Below are positions 16,395 to 24,792 of a stretch of DNA of 50,172 nt, in pieces; the first letter of the stretch is position 1; each line of letters begins with the position of its first letter. Under the pieces are notes generated by a model that had not been told where the DNA came from, ran no database searches, and saw nothing but the letters and a program-made list of their open reading frames with translations. Source of the DNA: an uncultured Lachnospiraceae bacterium. GTDB lineage: Bacteria > Bacillota > Clostridia > Lachnospirales > Lachnospiraceae. Made by a program: the position numbers and the translations under genes. The DNA is taken from contig CAJUPI010000016.1 in the NCBI GenBank assembly GCA_910588125.1, positions 1-50,172 on the forward strand. The letters are read 5' to 3'.

Positions 16395-18493
16395 AATCCT
16401 GCCTCCTTTTCTTTTTCCTTCTGAGAAAGCGATTGCTTTTGATGATTTTTTCCTGCCTGCTCAAAATATTCCCGAAGCTGATGCTGATTATTCAGCTTCA
16501 ACACATGATAAGTACGTCCCGCCACAAAATTCTCCAGTTTCTGCATGTATTCCTCCGGAGTGATCGTCCCTTCCGCCACATAGGTCAGACCTTTTTCCCA
16601 GCTGGCTGTCAGCTCCGGATTTAGCAGTTGACGGATCGAAGCATTTACCACTTCAAATATCAACTCTCCTAAAAGAGTGGGCGTGATAATCTGGGTCTTT
16701 CCGTTCAATGCCAGATACCTGATATTGACCAGCTTTTTCAGGATCTCGGCCCGGGTGGCACTAGTACCGATACCACTGCCCTTGATCTGGGCGCGAAGCT
16801 CCTCATCCTCAATCAATTGTCCGGCGTTTTCCATAGCAAGAATCATCGAACCAGAGGAATACCGTTTTGGCGGAGAGGTTTCTCCTTCCTTTATTGACAA
16901 TCCATCAAGTGACAACGCCATCCCCTTTTTCAGTCTGTCCAACATAGCAATAAAAGCAGGATTTTCCTGATTCTTTCGGTTCACCTCAGAATCATCTTTT
17001 TCAGAATCTTCTTTTTGAGGGAGATCCTTTTTTTCTCCGCCCTTCCGGGGAGAACCGGCCGCCTGTTTTGATGTGCGTTCCTCACCGATCACTTTCAGAT
17101 ATCCCGCCTCCTTAAGGATCCGGAAATTGGAAAAGAAATGTTCCCGATCGGCCACTAACTCCAGCGAATATTTCTGGTAGATGGCAGCAGGATAAAAAAC
17201 ACTCAGAAAACGCCTGGCAATTTTCTCATAAATTTTAAGAGCCATCAAGGGCAGACTTTTAAGTGCGCCAAAACCCTGGCCCGTAGGGATGATCGCATAA
17301 TGATCGGTAATCTGTTTATCATTGACATAACGGGTCTTTCCGATATTTTTATAAGTTCCCTGCGATAAAACTTCTGCCGCATACGTCTGCAACGGCGTAA
17401 AATTCTTTAGTCCGCCGATATTTTTATGAATTTCTTTAGCCACGGCGGTAGACAATACCCGGGCATCCGTCCGGGGATAAGTGACTAATTTTTTCTCATA
17501 TAACTCCTGCACAATCCGTAACGTCTCATCCGGGCTGATCTTGAAAAATTTGGAGCAATCATTCTGCAGTTCGGCCAGGTTATAGAGAAGCGGCGGATTC
17601 TTGGTTTCTTTTTTCTTTTCTATCTTTATCAGAGTGCCTCTTAACGGAGAGTTTTTCTGCAATGCAGCTATCAGCTCTTCTGCTGTTTTTCGCTCGCGAA
17701 AACCATTCTCCTTATATAAAACCGGAGACTGGAAATAACGGGATCCCTCCGCGCTTCTCCACTCACTGTCAAAATGCATGCCCTCTGCTTCAAAGTCGCC
17801 AATCACCCGATAAAACGGTGTCTTGACAAAATCACGGATTTCCCTTTCCCGCCGGACAACCATCCCCAGCACACACGTCATCACCCGCCCGACAGACAAC
17901 ACCGTTCGCTCCGTCTTCATGTAGCGGGAGATCGACGGTCCATATTTGAGGGTTAAAAGCCGGGAAAAATTGATTCCCATCAGATAATCTTCTTTCGCGC
18001 GCAGATAGGCCGAAGCAGCCAGATTATCATAATCAGACCAGTCTTTGGCATTTTGGATCCCCCGCAAAATTTCTTCTTCTGTCTGTGAATCGATCCAGAC
18101 ACGCTTTCGCGTCTTTCCTGTTACCTCAGACATTTGATCTACCAGGCGGTAGATATATTCTCCCTCCCGTCCTGAGTCCGTACAAATATAAATAATATCC
18201 ACGTCCGGCCGGTTGAGCAATGCCTGAACGATTTTGAATTGCCCGGAAACCTCTTTAATCACCTGATATTTAAATTCCTTTGGCAAAAACGGCAGGGTTT
18301 GCAGGCTCCATCGTCTATATTTCGGATCGTATGCCTCCGGATAGCTCATAGTGATCAGATGTCCCACACACCAGGTCACAATCGCCGAATCCGCCTCTAT
18401 GTAGCCTTCCCCCCGTCTGCCGGAAAGCTTCAGCGCCGAGGCAAACTGCTGAGCCACGCTTGGCTTCTCGGCAATATATAATGATTTTCCCAT
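16391..18493 (-). CDS. topB: DNA topoisomerase III (type IA)
   Basis: A 700-aa type IA topoisomerase that decatenates and relaxes DNA by cutting one strand. The Toprim domain has the catalytic Glu in YIAEKPSVAQ (E9) and the acidic TDSGREGE (from ~T105); the active tyrosine is in TYPRTDARVL (about Y339). A highly charged Lys/Glu/Asp stretch (residues ~465-505) interrupts the domain near TSPPKRYSSG. The C-terminus has no zinc-ribbon and ends in a charged QSLSQKEKEKEAGL tail. The start at 18493 matches the family (MGKSLYIAEKPS), with AAGGAA upstream. It lies 52 bp after xerD. Confidence 0.93.
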   Translation of the reverse strand: MGKSLYIAEKPSVAQQFASALKLSGRRGEGYIEADSAIVTWCVGHLITMSYPEAYDPKYRRWSLQTLPFLPKEFKYQVIKEVSGQFKIVQALLNRPDVDIIYICTDSGREGEYIYRLVDQMSEVTGKTRKRVWIDSQTEEEILRGIQNAKDWSDYDNLAASAYLRAKEDYLMGINFSRLLTLKYGPSISRYMKTERTVLSVGRVMTCVLGMVVRREREIRDFVKTPFYRVIGDFEAEGMHFDSEWRSAEGSRYFQSPVLYKENGFRERKTAEELIAALQKNSPLRGTLIKIEKKKETKNPPLLYNLAELQNDCSKFFKISPDETLRIVQELYEKKLVTYPRTDARVLSTAVAKEIHKNIGGLKNFTPLQTYAAEVLSQGTYKNIGKTRYVNDKQITDHYAIIPTGQGFGALKSLPLMALKIYEKIARRFLSVFYPAAIYQKYSLELVADREHFFSNFRILKEAGYLKVIGEERTSKQAAGSPRKGGEKKDLPQKEDSEKDDSEVNRKNQENPAFIAMLDRLKKGMALSLDGLSIKEGETSPPKRYSSGSMILAMENAGQLIEDEELRAQIKGSGIGTSATRAEILKKLVNIRYLALNGKTQIITPTLLGELIFEVVNASIRQLLNPELTASWEKGLTYVAEGTITPEEYMQKLENFVAGRTYHVLKLNNQHQLREYFEQAGKNHQKQSLSQKEKEKEAGL

Positions 18494-18545
18494 ATAATCC
18501 GGGATTCCTTTCCTTTTGCCAGCATCCAATGCGGTGATCTATCCT

Positions 18546-19400
18546 TCAAACCGCATCATTCTGCATATAACTGATATACATTTGTGTCGTCGTCAAATCC
18601 GCATGTCCCAGCATTGCCCTGACTTCCTGAAGATCCGCTCCTCCCCGTATCCGATGTACGGCAAATGAATGGCGCAGAGAATGGGGAGTGATGTCTGTCT
18701 GAATTTCCGCCTTTTCCCCATAATTCTTGACAAGTTTCCAAAAGCCTTGTCGGGACATCGGTTTTCCGTTGCAGTTTGTGAACAGCCAGGGAGATTCTTT
18801 GCCCCGCAAAAGAGAGTCTCTGGCCTGATTCAGATATTCGCGCAGGGAATGGTTCGTCGTTCTGTCAAAAGGAATCACCCGCTCCTTTTGGCTGTCCCGG
18901 CAGATGATAAATCCCACCTGCAAATTGACATCAGAAACCTGAAGGCTTACAAGTTCCGACACCCGGATCCCGGTGGCGTACAAAAGCTTTAGCATCGCTT
19001 TATCACGGAGCTCTTTTGGCGTATTGCCTGCCGGCTGGTGCAGAAAACGCTCCACTTCCTCTACTGTCAGTATCATTGGTGGTTTCTTTTCAATCCTCGG
19101 GGGCCTCAATGTCTCGGACGGATCCCGCCGAAGCTTCCTCTCACTGACTTCATAATGAAAAAAAGCCTTCATGGATGCCATCATCCGGGAAATACTGGTA
19201 GCCGCCTTTCCTTTTCCCTCCAGATACAGCACATAAGAATTCAGGCTCGTCCGGGTTACCTTTGCCGGTTCTGTGATTCCCTGGCCTTCCAGATAAGCAG
19301 CAAGCTGCAGAAGATCTCGTCGATAAGAAAGCACCGTATTCCTAGATGCCTTTTTAATATTTTCCAGATAATGAATATACTCCTCGATGGCCGTCTGCAT
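18546..19400 (-). CDS. xerD: tyrosine recombinase XerD
   Basis: A 284-aa site-specific recombinase with all catalytic residues visible: R146 (ATGIRVSEL), K172 (DSQKERV), H240 and R243 (HSLRHSF), H266 (LGHADL) and nucleophile Y275 (TQMYISY). The N-terminal SAM-like DNA-binding domain is complete. Its location after nudix and spoIIM matches the Bacillus nudF-spoIIM-xerD order, so it is the chromosomal dimer-resolution recombinase rather than a phage integrase. AAGGGGGAA precedes the ATG, and a promoter lies at 19439-19466. Confidence 0.92.
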   Translation of the reverse strand: MQTAIEEYIHYLENIKKASRNTVLSYRRDLLQLAAYLEGQGITEPAKVTRTSLNSYVLYLEGKGKAATSISRMMASMKAFFHYEVSERKLRRDPSETLRPPRIEKKPPMILTVEEVERFLHQPAGNTPKELRDKAMLKLLYATGIRVSELVSLQVSDVNLQVGFIICRDSQKERVIPFDRTTNHSLREYLNQARDSLLRGKESPWLFTNCNGKPMSRQGFWKLVKNYGEKAEIQTDITPHSLRHSFAVHRIRGGADLQEVRAMLGHADLTTTQMYISYMQNDAV

Positions 19401-19438
19401 TGCTCTTATTCCCCCTTTTTATGCAACCATATTTTTAC

Positions 19439-19466
19439 ATTATATCCCATTTTTAATAAAAATCAA
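19439..19466 (-). promoter_or_regulatory. candidate promoter of xerD
   Basis: On the minus strand TTGATT (19461-19466) and TATAAT (19439-19444) with a 16-bp spacer, in the 99-bp gap between spoIIM and xerD. Confidence 0.55.
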
Positions 19467-19499
19467 CCATTGTTTTTCTGCTACGCCCCCACTTTTGGC

Positions 19500-20027
19500 C
19501 TAAAAAAGCATAGAAAGAAGCCTTGCATTGACATGAACCTCCATCAGGATGCCAAATAGCAAAAGCGCTGCCACTGCTCCCCAAAAGCGCCGGCGCCGTA
19601 CTTCATAGCCAGACAGACATTTAAAAATAAGGATCCCCCAGGCCGTGCCATAAAAAAGCTGATGAGGAAAATTCGAAGCTAAAAAAACAATCAAGCCAAA
19701 TCCTCCCCGGTACCAGGTCATCAATACCAGGGAAAAGCCAGCACTGCAGCCGGCCCAGACCAGCAGCAGAGGGACTAAAAGCCTGTGCAGGCGATTCCGG
19801 CACAAAAACTCTACGGCTGCGGTCTGCAAGGAACGTACCAGAAGGATTCGAAGCAAGCACTTCCAGTCCTTTGCCAACATATTTTGCCATCCCTGCTGCA
19901 AATATTGATACAAGATCCGATAATCAACCAGCCCTGAGGCAAAAAGGCGATTTCCTGTGACGGTTGCCAACAGCATCCCCAGGCCAACCCAGAACAACAG
20001 ATATATCCCCTGGCTTCTTCTTCTCAT
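19500..20027 (-). CDS. spoIIM: stage II sporulation protein M-like membrane protein
   Basis: A 175-aa, strongly hydrophobic protein with about five predicted membrane segments (for example YLLFWVGLGMLLATVTG, LLVPLLLVWAGCSAGF, FGLIVFLASNFPHQLFYG). The NFPHQ segment and general pattern fit SpoIIM, part of the DMP (SpoIID-SpoIIM-SpoIIP) complex needed for forespore engulfment. The assignment leans on its place between nudF and xerD, as in Bacillus. Arg residues (MRRRSQ) start the protein on the cytosolic side. The ribosome site (GGTGAT) is weak. Confidence 0.82.
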   Translation of the reverse strand: MRRRSQGIYLLFWVGLGMLLATVTGNRLFASGLVDYRILYQYLQQGWQNMLAKDWKCLLRILLVRSLQTAAVEFLCRNRLHRLLVPLLLVWAGCSAGFSLVLMTWYRGGFGLIVFLASNFPHQLFYGTAWGILIFKCLSGYEVRRRRFWGAVAALLLFGILMEVHVNARLLSMLF

Positions 20028-20084
20028 GTCCGATCACCGTTTTCTTTCAGTTTACGCAAAAAACAGGATCCTTATGACTTTGTG

Positions 20085-20645
20085 TCAGGCATTTCTATAT
20101 TTCCGGGCATAGGCCAAAATTGCCGCCACGGTTTTGGCATCCGTCATTTTCCCGGAATAGATCAATTCCTCCAAATCTTCCAACGCCCACTCTTCTACAT
20201 AAATGATTTCATCCTCATCCAGATGCTGATGAGAAGGAATCAGGTTGCGGGCCAGAAAAATATCAATTGCCTCATCGCAAAAGGCTACCGTCGTATTCAT
20301 GCTCATCAGATATTCCAGATTTTCGCACCGATAGCCCGTCTCCTCTTCCAGCTCCCGGTATGCACACTCGATCTTCGGTTCATTCGGATCATCCAGTTTT
20401 CCGGCCGGGATTTCCAATGTTTCCCGATTCAGTGCATTGCGAAACTGCCGTACCATAAGAAGCTTTCCCTCATCCGTGACCGCTACCACGGCCGCCGCCC
20501 CGTCGTGATGGATGAAATCCCAATGGGCTTCATGGCCGTTGGCAATCACGGTATCCTCATATATCTTTAAAATCGTTCCGGTGTATTTCAGCTTCCGATC
20601 CAGACGGACCACTGGTTCTACATGATTTTTCTCCATAATCGTCAT
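20085..20645 (-). CDS. nudF: Nudix hydrolase, ADP-ribose pyrophosphatase type
   Basis: A 186-aa Nudix protein probably cleaving ADP-ribose to AMP and ribose-5-phosphate. The Nudix box runs from AGKLDDPNE to YRELEEETGY, with one residue more than the classical spacing between the first Gly and Glu. An N-terminal beta domain (EPVVRLDRKLKYTGTI) is typical of ADP-ribose-specific members. The ATG at 20645 overlaps the proC stop as ATGA; a second ATG at 20636 has better distance from AGGAG, so the exact start is open. Confidence 0.9.
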   Translation of the reverse strand: MTIMEKNHVEPVVRLDRKLKYTGTILKIYEDTVIANGHEAHWDFIHHDGAAAVVAVTDEGKLLMVRQFRNALNRETLEIPAGKLDDPNEPKIECAYRELEEETGYRCENLEYLMSMNTTVAFCDEAIDIFLARNLIPSHQHLDEDEIIYVEEWALEDLEELIYSGKMTDAKTVAAILAYARKYRNA

Positions 20646-21454
20646 TTCTCCTTTAAATTTTTGCATTTTTGATAGCAGGCGTCACAAGCCTTCAAAACAG
20701 AACTGCGAAAGCCATGTTCTTCCAGTGCAGCCACTGCCTCAATCGTAGTTCCCGCTGGTGAACAGACCTGATCCTTTAGCCGCCCCGGATGCTCGCCGGT
20801 CTCTAAAAGCATCCGGGCGCTTCCCAAAACCGCCTGGGCCGCCATCTCATAAGCGATATTCCGCGGCAGGCCATATCGCACTCCGCTGTCCGCCAATGCC
20901 TCCATAAACAGATAGACATAGGCTGGCGAACTGCCGCTGACACACACCACGGCATCTATCAGTTTTTCTTCCACTACCACCATTTTGCCGAAGGATATAA
21001 AAAAATTCCGGATTGTCTCCTGTTCCTCCTCCGAGAACAGAGCATCGTTATAACATACTCCGGTCATTCCCTCTCCTACCAGCGCCGGCGTATTCGGCAT
21101 GGCACGCACCACCCGGCAATCCTGGCCGAACCATTCCTTCAGCTCTGCAATGGAAATACCCGGGGCGATAGAGATCAGAATCTGTTCGCCGGAAATTCCT
21201 TCCCGGATTTCAGGGACTGCTTTCCCAAGCTGCTGGGGCTTCACCGCTAAAATGACATATTGCGAGGAGGAAGCGCAGCTAAGGCCGTTCTCTGCCATCA
21301 CGGTTCCGGTACACGCCGCCACATCCTCCGCCCGCCGGGCATCCTTCTCATAAAAGGTAATCTGCTCCGGAGAATAGTTCTTTAGCAGCCCTTTCATAAT
21401 GGCAAAACCCATGTTCCCGGCTCCGATAAAACCAAATTTATATAAAAATTTCAT
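20642..21454 (-). CDS. proC: pyrroline-5-carboxylate reductase
   Basis: ProC (270 aa) reduces pyrroline-5-carboxylate to proline with NAD(P)H. The Rossmann motif GFIGAGNMG begins at residue 8; LAVKPQQL, RAMPNTPALVGEGMTG, CVSGSSPAYVYLF and the C-terminal QVCSPAGTTIEAV are standard family signatures. GGGAGGG precedes the ATG. It is translationally coupled to the nudix gene by a 4-bp overlap and follows the sigma-like gene by 29 bp. Confidence 0.96.
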   Translation of the reverse strand: MKFLYKFGFIGAGNMGFAIMKGLLKNYSPEQITFYEKDARRAEDVAACTGTVMAENGLSCASSSQYVILAVKPQQLGKAVPEIREGISGEQILISIAPGISIAELKEWFGQDCRVVRAMPNTPALVGEGMTGVCYNDALFSEEEQETIRNFFISFGKMVVVEEKLIDAVVCVSGSSPAYVYLFMEALADSGVRYGLPRNIAYEMAAQAVLGSARMLLETGEHPGRLKDQVCSPAGTTIEAVAALEEHGFRSSVLKACDACYQKCKNLKEK

Positions 21455-21483
21455 CTTATATCCCTCCCCGCCGTTAATTGATC

Positions 21484-22005
21484 CTACCCTAAGCTGTTAT
21501 AGCTGACGCTCATGGCATCCAGGGTTACCTTCATCGTCTCTTTGATCTCATCGACCGTCATTTTCATCTTTTGCGCCAGCTCTTCCACTGTGGCCTCCCG
21601 GCCGAGCTCCTCCGCCATCATCTGGGAAATATCTTTCAGCACATTCACTCTTGCTGCAATCTCTTCCTCCGCCTGCTTTTCCTGATTCTGCATCCGGATG
21701 GCCATTTGAATCCGCTCCGCCGACCGCTCTTTCACCTGCTCCCGGAAATCTCCATCCTCATAGCTTTCCAGGGCCAAAAGCATAGCCATATTTGCTTCCT
21801 GCACCAGATCGCCCATTGTCAATCCACGGTTTTTGTACTTTCCCGCCAATTCCACAACATAATGAAGCATGCCTTCTAACAGCCGCTGCCTCGCTTTGGG
21901 ATCCCCGGCCTGAGCCAGGCCGGGAAGCTCTTTTTCTTCTTTGGGAGTACAGGCAGGAATCCGTTTTACCTCTTCCAGATATATTTGATAGACATCATCA
22001 TGCAT
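21484..22005 (-). CDS. sigma-70-like protein lacking region 4
   Basis: A 173-aa protein built like the core of a primary sigma factor. YLEEVKRIPACTPKEEKEL (residues ~9-27) resembles region 1.2; YKNRGLTMGDLVQEANMAML (~57-76) resembles the core-binding region 2.1-2.2; LKDISQMMAEELGREATVEE and the following EELAQKMKMTVDEIKETM (~122-163) resemble region 3. The -10-melting motif TYATWWIRQ is not recognisable, being replaced by FREQVKERSAERIQ, and region 4 is absent. It could bind core polymerase without recognising promoters. GGGAGAG precedes the ATG; it follows luxS by 16 bp. Confidence 0.75.
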   Translation of the reverse strand: MHDDVYQIYLEEVKRIPACTPKEEKELPGLAQAGDPKARQRLLEGMLHYVVELAGKYKNRGLTMGDLVQEANMAMLLALESYEDGDFREQVKERSAERIQMAIRMQNQEKQAEEEIAARVNVLKDISQMMAEELGREATVEELAQKMKMTVDEIKETMKVTLDAMSVSYNSLG

Positions 22006-22021
22006 GATAAGTTTCTCTCCC

Positions 22022-22504
22022 TCAATCTTCCGGATAAATCATCCGGCATTCCTGGATGTCCGCTAAAGTCTCCTCCAAAAAATGGCCGGCCAGATATCTG
22101 GCCATCGGTAAATTCATATCGAGATAATTGCCACAGTCCCTGGCCGCCGCACCTGGCACCTCACCCTCAAAATCCCGGATAAAAGTAAACATATCCGTCA
22201 TAAGAGGCAGGATATCGCTCGACTCATAATCTCCGGCCAGCAACAAATAAAAACCGGTCCGGCAACCCATCGGACCAAAATACAACACCTGTTCCGAAAA
22301 ATCTTCCCGGTTTCGCAGATAAGTGGCCCCCAGATGTTCAATGGTGTGCACCTCCGCCGTATTCATAACTGGCTCATAGTTCGGGCGCGTCATGCGGATA
22401 TCAAAGGTAGTCACAACCGTATCCCCGGCCTTGTCCTTTCTTGATACGTAAATTCCCGGAAGGAGCTTTAAATGATTGATAGTAAAGCTGGTAATTTTTT
22501 GCAT
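22022..22504 (-). CDS. luxS: S-ribosylhomocysteine lyase
   Basis: LuxS (160 aa) splits S-ribosylhomocysteine into homocysteine and DPD, the precursor of autoinducer-2. The metal ligands are in HTIEHLGAT (HxxEH, residues ~53-57) and ARDCGNY; GPMGCRTGFY holds the catalytic cysteine. AAAGGA precedes the ATG. No SAM riboswitch is visible in the 217-bp leader, which holds only a possible -10 TATAAT and, further up, the tRNA-Ala terminator. Confidence 0.96.
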   Translation of the reverse strand: MQKITSFTINHLKLLPGIYVSRKDKAGDTVVTTFDIRMTRPNYEPVMNTAEVHTIEHLGATYLRNREDFSEQVLYFGPMGCRTGFYLLLAGDYESSDILPLMTDMFTFIRDFEGEVPGAAARDCGNYLDMNLPMARYLAGHFLEETLADIQECRMIYPED

Positions 22505-22663
22505 AATATGATCCTTTCCCGTAATTAGATTTATTTAGATAAATTATGGTTTTGCTTTTTGGAATCCTGCCGTATCAGGAAGGTAAGCAGGTATTATAAA
22601 GTTAGAAAAATAAAGAAAATAGTATTTCTTACGATTACGGCTCTGCCGGCAATGATAAAACGT

Positions 22664-22701
22664 TAGTGAAATAAGAATACCGCACTCCAAGTGCGGTATT
22701 C
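22664..22701 (-). terminator. terminator of tRNA-Ala
   Basis: GAATACCGCACT and AGTGCGGTATTC pair perfectly around TGG (22675-22701), followed on the minus strand by TTATTTC. It lies 20 bases beyond the tRNA. Confidence 0.85.
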
Positions 22702-22721
22702 CCTGTCATGCTTCCATATAA

Positions 22722-22794
<73 letters not shown>

Positions 22795-22812
22795 ATGTCA
22801 ATCACAAGTGGT

Positions 22813-22841
22813 ATTATAGCACATCCTGCCAGTTCTGTGAA
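22813..22841 (-). promoter_or_regulatory. promoter of tRNA-Ala
   Basis: TTCACA (22836-22841), 17-bp spacer, TATAAT (22813-22818) on the minus strand; the tRNA starts 19 bases after the -10 box. Confidence 0.75.
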
Positions 22842-22921
22842 TCCCCTATTTTGATTTCTAATATTTGTCCAACTTTTTCTCTTGCATTGTATTATTTTTA
22901 TTCAATATATACAAAGCAAGA

Positions 22922-23857
22922 CTATTCATGCAGTCTTTCTATAATTTTAAATATAATGGTTCCCTCCATCACCAGAGGTGCACTATGAGCAAAGAATATT
23001 ATCCCGTCTGTCGGCGATAAGATCCGCCCCAACGCTTCTCCTTCCAGGGGATCAATCACCGAAGCCAGAATCTGTCCGCGGTGAATCTCTTGTCCCGGCC
23101 TTACATACCGCTGATAGATTCCGGCATGTTCGGTTCTCATATTAAACAGCTCTTCTTCCCGAATCACACTGGCCAGATAGCCGCTGTGGCTGGTATAACG
23201 CAGTATCCCCATACGAGTCAAAAAATGCAGGACAGAGGCGACTGCCTGCCTAGCCGAGTCTTCATCAATGCGATCCGTGGCACTGGTATACAGGGAAAAA
23301 GCGTTTGTATTCCAAATCTGCCAGTTATAGTTTAAAGTGGTGGTATCGATAGGCTTCGGCTGACGGATCACCACATATGGCATTCCAAAATGATCTGCCA
23401 GATTGTGGCTTTGAAATCCGGTTTCCATCATCCGCACATGAGGCACAAAATCTCCCGGAAGATAAAAACTGGGGAATTGAATTCCATAATGATAGCCCTG
23501 AATCGCCTCAAACAGCCCGGCAGCAATCCTCTGGGTGGTCTCTCCGGCATGATATCCGGGAAACATCCGGTTGATATCCGTGTTATCCGTGGCCCAAAAA
23601 CGTTTGCTGATGTTCATGGAACTGTGATTGACCGAAGGAATCACCAGGATTTCCTTCTCTCCGGCAATCGCCCCGTTTTCCTCCAGGCGTTTTAATGATT
23701 TTACCAGCTGAGAACAGATATAAAGCTGCTGTACCTCGTTGCCCCGGATACTGCCCACAATACAGGCGGCCTTCTCTCCTCTGCCAAACCGGTATCCGTA
23801 GATATTGAGATCATCCCGATACTGCTTTTTCAGACTATATAAGCATTCCTTCTTCAT
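22922..23857 (-). CDS. M14/AstE-like hydrolase homologue with altered catalytic residues (likely pseudoenzyme)
   Basis: A 311-aa protein of the succinylglutamate desuccinylase/aspartoacylase family (M14-type zinc hydrolases). Compared with the adjacent paralogue, each expected catalytic position is changed: HGDE becomes RGNE (R38), the second zinc His becomes Gln (YGIQFPS, Q127) and the catalytic Glu becomes Arg (VVIRQP, R165). The substrate-site motif DINRMFPG is kept, as is the C-terminal beta-barrel (RPGQEIHRGQILA). It therefore may bind the substrate without cutting it. It is the last gene of a five-gene operon, with a 4-bp ATGA overlap to the active paralogue. No terminator is clear before tRNA-Ala. 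Confidence 0.82.
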   Translation of the reverse strand: MKKECLYSLKKQYRDDLNIYGYRFGRGEKAACIVGSIRGNEVQQLYICSQLVKSLKRLEENGAIAGEKEILVIPSVNHSSMNISKRFWATDNTDINRMFPGYHAGETTQRIAAGLFEAIQGYHYGIQFPSFYLPGDFVPHVRMMETGFQSHNLADHFGMPYVVIRQPKPIDTTTLNYNWQIWNTNAFSLYTSATDRIDEDSARQAVASVLHFLTRMGILRYTSHSGYLASVIREEELFNMRTEHAGIYQRYVRPGQEIHRGQILASVIDPLEGEALGRILSPTDGIIFFAHSAPLVMEGTIIFKIIERLHE

Positions 23858-24792
23858 GCAAAATCACCTCCCAGTACCCGGGCAATCAAAGAGCCACAGG
23901 AAACTACCGGATATTCCCGCAAAGTAAACAGCATACCATGGATCGGCGCACGGACCTCCTGCTCCACTTTGCCATCCAGAGAATTGAGGATCTTGCCAAT
24001 CATCTGTCCTTGCTGTACATTTCGCCAATGCTTCACACAAGGCACAAAAATCCCCGGGGCTTCGGCATTGACAAAGCCCACTTCTCCGTCCTGGGAAATA
24101 ATCGGAGTCTTCGGCTCTGTCGTCTCACCGCACCAGACTCCGATATCTTTCATCACGCAGAGAATCCCTTCTGTCAGCTGATGGCAAAATTCTTCGGTGA
24201 TCCGCATTCCCACTCCCATCTCCACCACAACCGTCGGTACTCCGATACTGTTTAGGCTGTGCGCCAATGTAGACTCCAGCACAGTCGCCGCCCCGTGGAT
24301 CCATACAAAATCCAGATTCAGTCGCCTGGCAAACGGCAGCAGCTCTCCCGCCATATTTACATTGATCCGCGCCTGGGGAATCTCCCGTAAAAAAATATTG
24401 CTGGCATGAATATCCACGCACAAATCCGCTCCTTTAATATCGGCAATGATGCGTGATGCCACATGTTCTGCCACAGCGCCGTTCTCATCTCCCGGAAAAA
24501 TCCGGTTCATATCCAGATCAAACATCGGGATTCCCCGGGAAATAGAATCCACCCCCAAAGGATTTAAGGCCGGATAGATCTCCACAATCCCCTTCAGGCA
24601 ATCGCTATGCTCCTGAAGAATCCGGTTCAGCTCATAGCATACATACTGCCCCTCCAGCTCATCGCCATGCGTTCCCGTTACAATACAGACTCTCTTCTCA
24701 TCTCCGGCCAGATGCTTTGGCTGCAATACATTTTTTTTGACCCGCAGACACTCATCTACTGCCAGTCCGACAGAAACCACCTCTTTTATCAT
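23854..24792 (-). CDS. M14/AstE-like zinc hydrolase (succinylglutamate desuccinylase/aspartoacylase family)
   Basis: A 312-aa zinc hydrolase with the ligands THGDE (H42, E45) and VDIHAS (H129), the substrate-binding DMNRIFPG (from D94) and the catalytic Glu in VVVEMGVG (E191). The C-terminal ~90 residues form the beta domain seen in AstE proteins. The family removes acyl groups from amino acids or cleaves C-terminal residues; the substrate here is unknown. It overlaps the transglutaminase gene before it and the pseudoenzyme gene after it by 4 bp each, so all three are translationally coupled. Confidence 0.87.
   Translation of the reverse strand: MIKEVVSVGLAVDECLRVKKNVLQPKHLAGDEKRVCIVTGTHGDELEGQYVCYELNRILQEHSDCLKGIVEIYPALNPLGVDSISRGIPMFDLDMNRIFPGDENGAVAEHVASRIIADIKGADLCVDIHASNIFLREIPQARINVNMAGELLPFARRLNLDFVWIHGAATVLESTLAHSLNSIGVPTVVVEMGVGMRITEEFCHQLTEGILCVMKDIGVWCGETTEPKTPIISQDGEVGFVNAEAPGIFVPCVKHWRNVQQGQMIGKILNSLDGKVEQEVRAPIHGMLFTLREYPVVSCGSLIARVLGGDFA

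Noticed and set aside
18546..19400. Phage integrase
   Set aside because: The tyrosine recombinase is in the conserved nudix-spoIIM-xerD setting with no mobile genes around, so it is the housekeeping XerD.
22505..22664. SAM or SAH riboswitch before luxS
   Set aside because: No conserved SAM-I core or other recognisable aptamer is visible in the leader.
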